Notes under the pieces: model-generated | What the model was told of the DNA's origin: nothing | The model's database searches: none | The model's input: the letters and a program-made list of their open reading frames with translations, nothing else | Program-made: the position numbers and the translations under genes | Source of the DNA: Algibacter miyuki | GTDB lineage: Bacteria; Bacteroidota; Bacteroidia; Flavobacteriales; Flavobacteriaceae | DNA length: 64,000 nucleotides | Reading direction: 5' to 3' (one strand) | Assembly (NCBI RefSeq): GCF_042427745.1 | Contig: NZ_JBHMFA010000005.1 | Shown here: piece by piece, positions 37,575 to 46,791 of the stretch | Layout of the letters: the number at the start of each line of letters is the position of its first letter | Position numbering within the stretch: the first letter of the stretch is position 1

Positions 37575-39986
37575 ATGCAAATAACTCCAGACTTAACAAG
37601 CAATCTTTCTTTTGAAGATTTTAAAACAGAAGTTTTAAACGACTATAGAATTGCTACCGTAAGTAGGGAATGTAGTTTATTAGGACGCCGTGAGGTACTA
37701 ACAGGAAAAGCCAAATTTGGAATTTTCGGTGACGGAAAAGAAATGCCTCAGTTAGCTATGGCTAAAGCTTTTTTAAAAGGCGATTGGAGATCGGGCTATT
37801 ACCGTGACCAAACCTTTATGATGGCTATTGGCGCATTAACTACCGAGCAATTTTTTGCCGGCTTATATGCCAATACCAACTTAGACTTGGAACCCATGTC
37901 TGCAGGACGTCAAATGGGAGGGCACTTCGTAACCCACAGTTTAAACGATAACGGTACCTGGAAAAACTTAACAGAACAATATAATTCTAGCGCAGATATA
38001 TCGCCTACCGCGGGACAAATGCCTCGATTATTAGGTTTGGCACAAGCTTCAAAAATCTTTAGAGAAGTTAAAGACATCAATACCTCTAATTTTTCAAAAA
38101 AAGGAAACGAAGTTGCTTGGGGAACCATAGGAAACGCGAGTACTAGTGAAGGTCTCTTTTTTGAAACCATAAACGCCGCTGGTGTTTTACAAGTCCCTAT
38201 GGTAATTAGTATTTGGGATGATGAGTATGGTATTTCTGTACATGCGAAACACCAAACAACTAAAGAAAATATTTCTGAAGTTTTAAAAGGCTTTCAACGC
38301 ACTAAAAATGAAAAAGGACTAGAAATACTGCGTGTCAAAGGTTGGGATTATCCAAACTTAATGGAAACTTACCAAGAAGCCGCTGCAATTGCTAGAACCG
38401 AACATGTACCGGTTTTAATTCACGTTTTAGAATTAACACAACCTCAAGGTCATTCCACCTCAGGATCTCATGAGCGCTACAAAAGCGCCGAACGTTTAGA
38501 GTGGGAAGTTAACCACGATTGTAACACTAAAATGCGCGAATGGATTATAGAAAGCGGTATTGCTACTAACGAAGCTTTAGTTGAAATTGAACGCGGTGTT
38601 AAAAGAAGTGTTCGTGAAGCTAAGAAGAGCGCATGGAATACCTTTTTAAAACCAATTAAAAAGGAACAAGCCGAGTTAACAACACTTTTAAAACAAGTAA
38701 TTCAAAACAGTCCTAACGGTGTTTTCATCTCAAAATTATCTAACGATTTAGGAGCTATAGACGAGCCGACTAGAAAAGATATCTTATCAACTGCAAGAAA
38801 AGTACTTAGGTTAACTATAGGAGAAACCAATAAAGAAAGAAACATCCTTGCGACTTGGATTGATGGATATATTGAAAAAATCCAACCTAAATTTAGTTCG
38901 CATTTATATTCTGAAACACAACGTGCAAACGTTAGAATTAAAGAAATTAAACCCACATTTGCCGAAGACGCAGAGTTAGTAGATGGTCGTATTATTATTC
39001 GTGATAATTTTGATGTCATGTTTAATAACCATCCCGAAGTCTTAGTTTTTGGTGAAGATACCGGAAACATTGGTGATGTTAATCAAGGATTAGAAGGCTT
39101 GCAAGAAAAGTATGGCGAACATAGAGTAGCCGATACAGGAATTCGAGAAGCCACTATTATTGGTCAAGGTATAGGGATGGCTTTAAGAGGCCTACGCCCT
39201 ATTGCTGAAATTCAATATTTGGATTATATATTATACGCATTACAAATTATTAGTGACGATTTAGCAACATTACATTACCGTACTAAAGGAAAACAAAAAG
39301 CCCCTTTAATTATTCGTACTCGTGGCCACAGACTGGAAGGTATTTGGCATTCGGGATCGCAAATGGGTGGTATTTTAAACTTGGTAAAAGGAGTGCATTT
39401 GTTAGTACCTCGAAACATGACCAAAGCCGCAGGTTTTTATAACACCCTTCTTAATGGCGACGATCCTGCTATAGTTGTAGAATGTTTAAATGGTTACCGT
39501 TTAAAAGAAAAAATGCCTAACAATTTAAGCAGTATTAAAACACCTATTGGTGTAGTTGAAACTGTAAAAACAGGAGCCGATATTACCCTAGTGTCATACG
39601 GATCTACGTTACGTATTGTGGAACAAACCGCTAAAGAACTTTTAGCTGTTGGTATAGATGCTGAAATTATCGATATCCAGTCTTTAATACCTTTCGATTT
39701 AAATCATGATATTGTAAAAAGTATTGCAAAAACAAATCGAGTTATGATTATTGATGAAGATGTTCCTGGTGGCGCATCGGCATATATTTTAGATGAAATA
39801 TTAAACAAGCAAAACGCCTTTCAGTATTTAGATAGTTCGCCAAAAACATTAACAGCCAAAGCACACAGGCCCGCTTATGGTAATGATGGTGATTACTTTT
39901 CAAAACCATCTGCCGAAGATATTTTTGAAGCTGTTTATGCTGTGATGCACGAATCTAATCCTGCCAAATTCCCTAAATTGAGATAA
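37575..39986 (+). CDS. Fused 2-oxoacid dehydrogenase E1 alpha/beta (branched-chain type)
   Basis: An 803-residue thiamine-diphosphate enzyme that decarboxylates 2-oxoacids, most likely branched-chain 2-oxoisovalerate-type acids, and hands the acyl group to an E2 lipoyl enzyme. The alpha half (about 1-350) contains REVLTGKAKFGIFGDGKE and GRQMGGHFVTHS. Its TPP motif is altered: G-N-A-S-T-S-E-G instead of GDGAxxEG, with D-D-E-Y-G in place of the terminal N-N. The beta half (about 470-803) has VLVFGEDTGNIGDVNQG, a typical E1beta GED motif, then GIREATIIGQGIGMALRGLRPIAE and DEDVPGGA. Fusion is common in Bacteroidota. E2 and E3 genes are not in the window. Its own promoter and terminator make it a single-gene unit. 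Confidence 0.9.
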   Translation: MQITPDLTSNLSFEDFKTEVLNDYRIATVSRECSLLGRREVLTGKAKFGIFGDGKEMPQLAMAKAFLKGDWRSGYYRDQTFMMAIGALTTEQFFAGLYANTNLDLEPMSAGRQMGGHFVTHSLNDNGTWKNLTEQYNSSADISPTAGQMPRLLGLAQASKIFREVKDINTSNFSKKGNEVAWGTIGNASTSEGLFFETINAAGVLQVPMVISIWDDEYGISVHAKHQTTKENISEVLKGFQRTKNEKGLEILRVKGWDYPNLMETYQEAAAIARTEHVPVLIHVLELTQPQGHSTSGSHERYKSAERLEWEVNHDCNTKMREWIIESGIATNEALVEIERGVKRSVREAKKSAWNTFLKPIKKEQAELTTLLKQVIQNSPNGVFISKLSNDLGAIDEPTRKDILSTARKVLRLTIGETNKERNILATWIDGYIEKIQPKFSSHLYSETQRANVRIKEIKPTFAEDAELVDGRIIIRDNFDVMFNNHPEVLVFGEDTGNIGDVNQGLEGLQEKYGEHRVADTGIREATIIGQGIGMALRGLRPIAEIQYLDYILYALQIISDDLATLHYRTKGKQKAPLIIRTRGHRLEGIWHSGSQMGGILNLVKGVHLLVPRNMTKAAGFYNTLLNGDDPAIVVECLNGYRLKEKMPNNLSSIKTPIGVVETVKTGADITLVSYGSTLRIVEQTAKELLAVGIDAEIIDIQSLIPFDLNHDIVKSIAKTNRVMIIDEDVPGGASAYILDEILNKQNAFQYLDSSPKTLTAKAHRPAYGNDGDYFSKPSAEDIFEAVYAVMHESNPAKFPKLR

Positions 39987-40013
39987 TTAAAAACTTCAGT
40001 ATAAAACAGAAAT

Positions 40014-40055
40014 AAAAGGCTTTGCTGGGTTTATCCTGCCAAAGCCTTTCTTTTT
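40014..40055 (+). terminator. Terminator of the E1 dehydrogenase gene
   Basis: Stem AAAGGCTTTG (40015-40024) / CAAAGCCTTT (40040-40049), loop of 15 bases that can extend pairing inward (CTGGG/CCTG), followed by CTTTTT. Confidence 0.9.
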
Positions 40056-40168
40056 ACTTACATATTACCACTCATTTTTCACAAAAGATAATTCGTCTAC
40101 ACTTTCTATATCTAAGCAGAGTGAATCCCGTATTATTTTATTAAATTTAAAATCTAATTTATTTATAA

Positions 40169-40639
40169 ATGAAAGCCGTTTCAGCAGTCGTTATTAAAAA
40201 AGAATTGCAAGACCAGTCACAAAGCGAATTAATAGCGCTCTGCCTTAGGTTATCCCGTTTCAAAAAAGAAAACAAGGAACTCCTTACCTATTTATTATTC
40301 GAATCGGCACATGAAGATGATTACATTCAATCGGTAAAAACATATATCGATACAGAATTTGAAACCATCAACCGTGCTAGTATTTTTTACATCCGTAAAT
40401 CGGTTAGAAAAATTCTGAGAAACGTAAAAAAATACGTCCGTTATTCACAAAAGAAAGAAACAGAAGCCGAACTTCTACTCTACTTTTGTCTTGCTCTAAA
40501 AAATTTTAAACCAAGTATTAAGCGCAGCACGCAACTTGTTAACCTCTACGATCGCCAATTACTTATGGCTAAAAAAATAATTTCGGGCTTACATGAAGAT
40601 TTACAATACGATTTCAATCTACTAATTGAAGAATTGTAA
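40169..40639 (+). CDS. Unknown helical protein, 156 residues
   Basis: A 156-residue basic, mainly helical cytoplasmic protein with no signal or membrane segment. Leu/Lys/Glu-rich helices dominate (KKELQDQSQSELIALCLRLS, KSVRKILRNVKKYVRYSQKK, QLLMAKKIISGLHEDLQ), suggesting a helical bundle that could bind nucleic acid or protein. I do not recognise the family, although short proteins of this kind occur in Flavobacteriaceae. It is isolated between the E1 terminator and pheT. ATG at 40169 is the first in-frame start; I see no rival. Confidence 0.75.
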   Translation: MKAVSAVVIKKELQDQSQSELIALCLRLSRFKKENKELLTYLLFESAHEDDYIQSVKTYIDTEFETINRASIFYIRKSVRKILRNVKKYVRYSQKKETEAELLLYFCLALKNFKPSIKRSTQLVNLYDRQLLMAKKIISGLHEDLQYDFNLLIEEL

Positions 40640-40831
40640 TCAATAATCAGTTTCTATTTTCATTTTCAAAAAAGTATAAAACCCTCAAAAAAGACTCCTT
40701 TTAACGAAATTTGCGTTAAAAAATGTAAAAACATCAAATTACAGTCCTATTCTACTTCATTTTCACTCTAAAACATTATTTTTTAAAATCAAAACAAATT
40801 CGATTTTCCCAAAACAATTCGCAACCCTTTG

Positions 40832-40862
40832 TTTGAAAGCTTAACACAATATTTTATCTTTG
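40832..40862 (+). promoter_or_regulatory. pheT promoter
   Basis: TTTG (40832-40835), a 19-base spacer, TATCTTTG (40855-40862): a textbook -33/-7 pair, 23 bases before the ATG at 40886. Confidence 0.75.
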
Positions 40863-40885
40863 TTCGCTTAATACGAAAATGATTT

Positions 40886-43312
40886 ATGAAGATTTCATAT
40901 AACTGGTTAAAGCAATTTATAAAAACAGATTGGACCCCAGAACAAACGAGTGAATTACTAACCGATTTAGGACTTGAAGTTGAAGGTGTAGACGTTTACC
41001 AATCGGTAAAAGGCGGCCTAGAAGGCGTTGTTGTTGGCGAAGTTTTAACTTGTGAAAAACATCCAAATGCTGATAAATTAAACATTACCACTGTAAATAT
41101 TGGGCAAGATGCTCCTGTACAAATTGTTTGTGGAGCACCTAATGTTGCTGCCGGACAAAAAGTACCTGTTGCTACTATTGGTACAACTTTATATACTGAA
41201 GAAGGCGAGGCTTGGACCATTAAAAAAGGTAAAATTAGAGGCGAAGAAAGCTTTGGGATGATTTGTGCTGAAGATGAACTTGGATTAGGAAAATCGCATG
41301 ATGGTATTTTAGTGCTTGATGCCGATTTACAAGTAGGAACACCTGTTGCCGATATTTTTGATATTGAAAACGACCAAGTTTTCGAAATTGGATTAACACC
41401 AAACCGCGCCGATGCCATGAGTCATTATGGTACGGCACGCGATTTAAAAGCTGGTTTGGTACAAAAAGATATAAACTTAGAACTTATTACGCCATCGGTT
41501 AGCGCATTTCACGTAGAGAACCGTACGCTAAAAATGGATATAGAAGTACAGGACAAAACCCTAGCACCTCGCTACTGTGGTCTTACGCTTTCTGGTATAA
41601 AAGTACAAGAATCTCCAGCTTGGTTACAACACCGCTTAAAAGCTATTGGTTTAAGTCCAATAAATAATATTGTTGATGCTACTAATTATGTTTTACACGA
41701 ATTAGGACAACCACTCCACGCTTTTGATGTTGCTAAAATAGCCGGTCATAAGGTTGAAGTTAAAACCCTACCAACAGGAACTAAATTTACAACACTTGAC
41801 GGTGTAGAACGTGAATTACATGAAGATGACTTAATGATTTGTGATGCTGAAAAACCGATGTGTATTGCGGGTGTTTTTGGAGGATTACATTCAGGAGTTT
41901 CAGAACATACCACAAGTATCTTTTTAGAAAGTGCTTATTTTAATCCTGTAAGCGTTCGTAAAACAGCAAAAAGGCATGCTTTAAACACCGATGCTTCTTT
42001 TAGATTCGAGCGCGGAATAGATCCGAATATTACAGGTTACGCCTTAAAACGTGCTGCTTTATTAATTCAAGAATTGGCTGGAGGAGATATTACTAGTGAT
42101 ATTATCGATTTTTATCCGAAGAAAATTAAAGATTTTGAAGTCCGTTTAAGTTTCGAAAATGCTGAAAAATTAATTGGAGAGGAAATTCCAAAGGAAGTTA
42201 TAAAACGTATTTTATCATCCTTAGATATTAAAGTTAATAATGTTACCGAAACCGGATTAGGCTTAACAGTGCCTGCATACCGAAATGATGTGCAGCGTGA
42301 AGCGGATATTATTGAGGAAATTTTACGTGTTTACGGCTACAATAACGTTAAAACAACAGAGAAGCTGAATGCTTCAATTTCGACAACTTCTCGTTTTGAA
42401 GATTATAAAATCCAAAATGTTATAGGGAATCAATTAGCGGGGCAAGGCTTTTTTGAAATTTTATCAAACTCCTTAACCACGCCAAATTATGCAGCCCTAA
42501 GCGAGCAACTTAAAGCAGAACACAATATTACTATGCTAAACCCTTTAAGCGGTGATTTATCGGTAATGAGACAATCTTTACTGTTTTCCGGCTTAGAAGC
42601 GTTATCCTTCAACATCAATAGAAAACGTGGTGATTTAAAAATGTTTGAATTCGGAAAAACCTACCATGGTTATCAAGATAAACGTGAAGAATATAAGCAT
42701 TTAGCTGTTTTTTCAACCGGAAACCAAACACAAGAAAATTGGGCTGCTGCTGGTAAAAAGAGTGATTTCTTCTTTATGAAAGGAAGTATTATTGCTATTT
42801 TGGAACGTTTAGGTATTTCTCGATTTAATGAAGCACCTACAAAAAACGATTTAATTAGCGAAGGCTTAAGTCTAGGCTTAGGAAAAACGGTTTTAGTTGA
42901 TTTTGGATTGGTCAAAAAGCAGGTTTTAAAACATTTTGATATTTCTCAAGACGTTATTTTTGCCGATTTTAATTGGGATGCCATTTTAGATGTGGTAAAA
43001 CGCAATAAAATTACATTTAAAGCCATTACAAAATACCCAGAAGTAAAACGTGATTTCGCTTTATTGGTAGATGACAACGTGACTTTTGAATCGATTTTTA
43101 AGCTGGCGAAACAAAGTGAAAAACAATTATTGAAATCGGTTAACCTTTTTGATGTTTACCAAGGTAAGAACCTTCCGAAAGGTAAAAAAAGTTACGCGGT
43201 GAGTTTTACGTTGCAAGATGAAAACAAAACCCTGACCGAAAAACAGATTGACAAAATCATGAATAAACTGCAATCTAGCTTTGAAAGACAACTTGGAGCA
43301 GAATTAAGATAA
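40886..43312 (+). CDS. pheT: Phenylalanine--tRNA ligase beta subunit
   Basis: The 808-residue beta chain of the (alpha-beta)2 enzyme charging tRNA-Phe. It has an N-terminal EMAP/tRNA-binding OB domain (about 40-150, with HPNADKLNITTVNIG), the B3/B4 editing domain (about 210-390), the B5 domain (about 405-475), a synthetase core-like domain, and the C-terminal ferredoxin-fold anticodon-binding domain (about 715-808, starting YPEVKRDFALLVDD). Standard length. pheS is not adjacent. A PAP2 gene with a GTG start follows after one base, so the two are likely translated together. Confidence 0.96.
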   Translation: MKISYNWLKQFIKTDWTPEQTSELLTDLGLEVEGVDVYQSVKGGLEGVVVGEVLTCEKHPNADKLNITTVNIGQDAPVQIVCGAPNVAAGQKVPVATIGTTLYTEEGEAWTIKKGKIRGEESFGMICAEDELGLGKSHDGILVLDADLQVGTPVADIFDIENDQVFEIGLTPNRADAMSHYGTARDLKAGLVQKDINLELITPSVSAFHVENRTLKMDIEVQDKTLAPRYCGLTLSGIKVQESPAWLQHRLKAIGLSPINNIVDATNYVLHELGQPLHAFDVAKIAGHKVEVKTLPTGTKFTTLDGVERELHEDDLMICDAEKPMCIAGVFGGLHSGVSEHTTSIFLESAYFNPVSVRKTAKRHALNTDASFRFERGIDPNITGYALKRAALLIQELAGGDITSDIIDFYPKKIKDFEVRLSFENAEKLIGEEIPKEVIKRILSSLDIKVNNVTETGLGLTVPAYRNDVQREADIIEEILRVYGYNNVKTTEKLNASISTTSRFEDYKIQNVIGNQLAGQGFFEILSNSLTTPNYAALSEQLKAEHNITMLNPLSGDLSVMRQSLLFSGLEALSFNINRKRGDLKMFEFGKTYHGYQDKREEYKHLAVFSTGNQTQENWAAAGKKSDFFFMKGSIIAILERLGISRFNEAPTKNDLISEGLSLGLGKTVLVDFGLVKKQVLKHFDISQDVIFADFNWDAILDVVKRNKITFKAITKYPEVKRDFALLVDDNVTFESIFKLAKQSEKQLLKSVNLFDVYQGKNLPKGKKSYAVSFTLQDENKTLTEKQIDKIMNKLQSSFERQLGAELR

Positions 43313-43313
43313 G

Positions 43314-44177
43314 GTGATTATAAAAACGCTATTTACTGCCGCACTCCTATGCCTGTTTACTGCAAAGTTAAGCGGGCAACAGTTACTTGATACACAAAAA
43401 CCAAGTGATTCAGCCTCTATTGGCACACTTGCTTTGTACGATTTAAAACAAAGCATAAGAGGTATTGGATATTCGTTTACAAGGCCGTTGCATTGGAAAA
43501 AGAAAGATTTCACCACGCTGGGCACCTTTGTAGTGGGCACATTGGCGCTTTCTACGATTGATGATGAATCTAGCGCGTTATTTGTAAAAAATGAACGTCA
43601 CGTCCCTAATTTATTTATGGATGCTGGTACCGAGTTTGGCAGTCCGCAAGTCTATTTTATTGCAAATGCAGCACTATATGGCACAGGCCTTATTATGAAG
43701 AACGAAAAACTTAGAAAAACGAGTGTTCTAATAATCTCTTCTTCGATAACCACAGGCGTTATACAAAGTATCGCAAAAACAGCAATCGGTAGAGCACGAC
43801 CTAGAAATGTTGCTAACGGCTTAAATAGTCGCGATTTTGAATTCTGGTCAGACAAGCCCGAATTTCATTCCTTTCCATCAGGCCACACCGTTTTATCTGT
43901 AACCATGGCACATGCCGTTGCTAAACAATTTAATAATACATGGTCTAAAATAGGCGTTTACAGCTTAGGGTCGGTTGCGCCAATATCTAGATTATTTGCT
44001 GGAGCACATTGGCTTACGGATGTAGGTGCTGCCACATTTTTAAGTATTGTTGTTGTTGATGCTGTAGATAATTTTTTATTTAAAACCAATGCTTACGATT
44101 ATCCGAAAAGAAAAAAACAGATCTCTTGGAACTTTTCTTTTTCAGGAAATAAAGTGGGGCTTGTTGGTACATTCTAA
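43314..44177 (+). CDS. PAP2-family phosphatase, exported
   Basis: A 287-residue phosphatidic-acid-phosphatase-type protein. The start is GTG at 43314, one base after the pheT stop, so translation is probably coupled. A signal peptide of about 22 residues ends near AKLSG before Gln. All three PAP2 motifs are present: K-x6-RP in KTAIGRARP, PSGH in FPSGHTVL, and SR-x5-H-x3-D in SRLFAGAHWLTD. Hydrophobic segments support membrane association. It could dephosphorylate lipid phosphates such as undecaprenyl pyrophosphate or phosphatidic acid; the substrate is not predictable. Confidence 0.87.
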   Translation: MIIKTLFTAALLCLFTAKLSGQQLLDTQKPSDSASIGTLALYDLKQSIRGIGYSFTRPLHWKKKDFTTLGTFVVGTLALSTIDDESSALFVKNERHVPNLFMDAGTEFGSPQVYFIANAALYGTGLIMKNEKLRKTSVLIISSSITTGVIQSIAKTAIGRARPRNVANGLNSRDFEFWSDKPEFHSFPSGHTVLSVTMAHAVAKQFNNTWSKIGVYSLGSVAPISRLFAGAHWLTDVGAATFLSIVVVDAVDNFLFKTNAYDYPKRKKQISWNFSFSGNKVGLVGTF

Positions 44178-44292
44178 ATAAAACAACACGTGTAAACCTT
44201 TCAAGAGCATATAAACTTCTAAAATCTATAATCTTCTTTTTTTATATCTTAATTTTTCATATATTTAAGTAAACCCTATAACATTTAATATT

Positions 44293-44529
44293 ATGACAGA
44301 TTCAAACTATACCAAAGTATTTTCTGGTGATTTCATTATTGTACAACGGATGTATTCTGACTTAGAGAAAGAAAACATAAGCGCTGTTATAAAAGATGAA
44401 ACCGAATCGGGTAGATTAGCCGGTTTTGGAGCAACAATTTACGGTTTACAAGACCTTTATGTGCATAATGATGAACTAGAAAAAGCACTACCCATTATCC
44501 AACAAATTAACGAAGATTCAGAAGCTTAA
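44293..44529 (+). CDS. DUF2007-type small protein, copy 1
   Basis: A 78-residue protein beginning MTDSNYTKVFSGDF. The pattern of a beta-strand, a helix with IVQRMYSDLEKENI, and a closing YVHNDELEKALPIIQQ helix fits DUF2007, a small ferredoxin-like domain annotated as a putative signal-transducing protein. No signal or catalytic residues are visible. It is followed 122 bases later by a divergent paralogue. The function of the family is undefined. Confidence 0.82.
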   Translation: MTDSNYTKVFSGDFIIVQRMYSDLEKENISAVIKDETESGRLAGFGATIYGLQDLYVHNDELEKALPIIQQINEDSEA

Positions 44530-44651
44530 CACGTTTATAATAAAACGTTTACGCACACGTAAATTCGTTTTATTTTTAACATACTTTTTGTTTTATTGTA
44601 TTAAATTATTTCCTATCTTGTAGGAATAAACCTTAAAAAACTAAAACAACT

Positions 44652-44933
44652 ATGCAAAATTACACCAAAGTCTTTACAGGTAATCTCACGGATGTTCAAC
44701 GCGTATTTAATGAATTAGGAACTTTAAATATATGCGCGATTATTAGAGCTAAATCTAAATTTGAACGTATTAATTACCCTGGAGACTTCAACCAAACACT
44801 ACAGGACATTTTTGTCCATATCGACGAGCTAGACCGCGCATTAAAAGTAATTAATGCGTTGGTAGGAAAAAATACTACACCATCAATAAAAACGAACACC
44901 ACAGCGCAAAATAGCCGCAGGCATTTAGCTTAA
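44652..44933 (+). CDS. DUF2007-type small protein, copy 2 (diverged)
   Basis: A 93-residue paralogue of the previous gene: MQNYTKVFTGNLTDVQRVFNELGTL aligns with its N-terminus, and IFVHIDELDRALKVIN with the closing helix. It has a unique 20-residue polar tail (KTNTTAQNSRRHLA) and a KFERINYPGDFNQT insert. Separate spacing suggests separate expression. A tandem duplication with divergence is inferred; the function is unknown. Confidence 0.78.
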   Translation: MQNYTKVFTGNLTDVQRVFNELGTLNICAIIRAKSKFERINYPGDFNQTLQDIFVHIDELDRALKVINALVGKNTTPSIKTNTTAQNSRRHLA

Positions 44934-44963
44934 GTTTTTATTCTAAAAGAGTTTATAGTTTTA

Positions 44964-46589
44964 TTAGGCCGTTACAGTGTACATTTTATCACGCAATTCT
45001 TTAATTTTCTTGTCTTGCATGTATTCATCAAAAGTCGTGTAACGGTCAATAACACCATTAGGTGTTAACTCCACTACTCTATTTGCAACGGTTTGAGCAA
45101 ACTCATGATCATGTGTTGTAAATAACATAGAGCCCTTAAAGTTTTTAAGTGAATTATTAAAAGCCGTAATACTTTCTAAATCTAAGTGATTTGTAGGTTC
45201 ATCTAACATTAATACATTCGCACGTACCATCATCATTCTACTAAGCATACAACGTACTTTTTCTCCTCCAGAAAGTACATTCGATTTTTTTAGTGCTTCT
45301 TCACCACTAAAAATCATTTTTCCTAGAAAGCCACGAATATGTACTTCTTCACGTTCCTCTTCAGTAGTTGCCCATTGGCGTAACCAATCGACTAAAGATA
45401 AATCGTTTTCAAAAAATTCACTATTATCTAGCGGTAAATACGATTGATTGGTAGTAACACCCCAAGCAAACTCACCAGAATCTGCTTTTTCATTATTATT
45501 TATAATTTGATAAAATGCTGTTGTTGCTCTAGAATCTCTAGAAAACACGACTACTTTATCACCTTTAGCAAGGTTTAAATCAATATCTTTAAAAAGTACT
45601 TCGCCTTCTAATGAAGCCGATAAACCTTCAATATTTAAAATTTGATCGCCCGCTTCTCTTTCGCGTTCAAAAATAATGGCTGGATAACGACGACTTGTAC
45701 GTCTAATATCGCCAATATTTAACTTATCAATCATCTTCTTTCTACTAGTTGCTTGTTTACTTTTTGCAACGTTAGCAGAAAAACGACGGATAAATTCTTC
45801 TAATTCCTTCTTCTTCTCTTCGGCTTTCTTATTTTGTTGTGCATGTTGGCGTGCCGCTAATTGAGACGACTCGTACCAGAAAGTATAGTTACCAGAGTAA
45901 TTGTTTATTTTTCCGAAGTCGATATCCGAAATGTGTGTACAAACGGCATCTAAAAAGTGTCTATCGTGAGATACTACAATAACACAGTTATCGTAATTTG
46001 CTAAAAAGTTTTCTAACCAAGAAATAGTTTCGTAATCCAAATCATTGGTAGGCTCATCCATGATTAATACATCCGGACTTCCAAATAACGCTTGTGCTAA
46101 TAATACTCGTACCTTTTGTTTACCATCTAAATCCGCCATCAAAGTATGATGAAAATCTTCCTTGATTCCTAAATTAGATAACATGGCAGCGGCATTACTA
46201 TCGGCATTCCAACCATCCATTTCTTCAAATCTCACTTGAAGCTCACCTATTTTTTCAGCATTTTCATCTGTGTAATCAGCATAAAGTGCATCAATTTCAG
46301 TTTTAATATCAAACAACGGTTTGTTTCCTATTAAGATAGTTTCCAAAACGGTGTTCTCATCATATAAATTATGATCCTGCTCTAAAACCGACATACGCTT
46401 ACCAGCTTCCAAAGAAACATGCCCTGAGGTGGCTTCCATTTTTCCTGAAATAATCTTTAAAAATGTAGATTTTCCCGATCCGTTAGCACCAATAATACCA
46501 TAGCAATTGCCATTATTAAATGTGGTGTTTACTTCATCAAAAAGGATTCGTTTTCCGAATTGAACAGAAAGATTTGAAACTGATAACAT
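44964..46589 (-). CDS. ABC-F family ATPase with one degenerate composite site
   Basis: The start is placed at 46589 (MLSVSNLSVQFGKRI), giving 541 residues; a frame-open upstream Met would add a foreign 25-residue segment. ABC-F proteins bind ribosomes at the E site and act in translation quality control or antibiotic protection. NBD1 has an intact Walker A (GANGSGKST) but a degraded signature (LDGKQKVRV); NBD2 has an intact signature (LSGGEKVRC) but a degraded Walker A (SRDSRATTA). Both Walker B segments, MDEPTNDLD and LDEPTNHLD, are normal. The inter-domain linker near 240-300 is rich in charged residues. A -7-like TACTTTTG lies on the minus strand at 46609-46616. Confidence 0.9.
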   Translation of the reverse strand: MLSVSNLSVQFGKRILFDEVNTTFNNGNCYGIIGANGSGKSTFLKIISGKMEATSGHVSLEAGKRMSVLEQDHNLYDENTVLETILIGNKPLFDIKTEIDALYADYTDENAEKIGELQVRFEEMDGWNADSNAAAMLSNLGIKEDFHHTLMADLDGKQKVRVLLAQALFGSPDVLIMDEPTNDLDYETISWLENFLANYDNCVIVVSHDRHFLDAVCTHISDIDFGKINNYSGNYTFWYESSQLAARQHAQQNKKAEEKKKELEEFIRRFSANVAKSKQATSRKKMIDKLNIGDIRRTSRRYPAIIFEREREAGDQILNIEGLSASLEGEVLFKDIDLNLAKGDKVVVFSRDSRATTAFYQIINNNEKADSGEFAWGVTTNQSYLPLDNSEFFENDLSLVDWLRQWATTEEEREEVHIRGFLGKMIFSGEEALKKSNVLSGGEKVRCMLSRMMMVRANVLMLDEPTNHLDLESITAFNNSLKNFKGSMLFTTHDHEFAQTVANRVVELTPNGVIDRYTTFDEYMQDKKIKELRDKMYTVTA

Positions 46590-46791
46590 AAGGTAATTTA
46601 TTTTTTTGCAAAAGTAGAAAATTACATTGGTAAGTCGAAAACTTAAACCTCTTATTTTTTTCACTGATTATTAGAGTGATAATCCATATTAAGTCCAAAT
46701 AATATTTAACAACGCATTAACAGCGCTTTATAAAAACAAGCCATATTTTTGTTGTCCTATTTATAGTTACCTAAAGCTAAAGCACTTTTAT

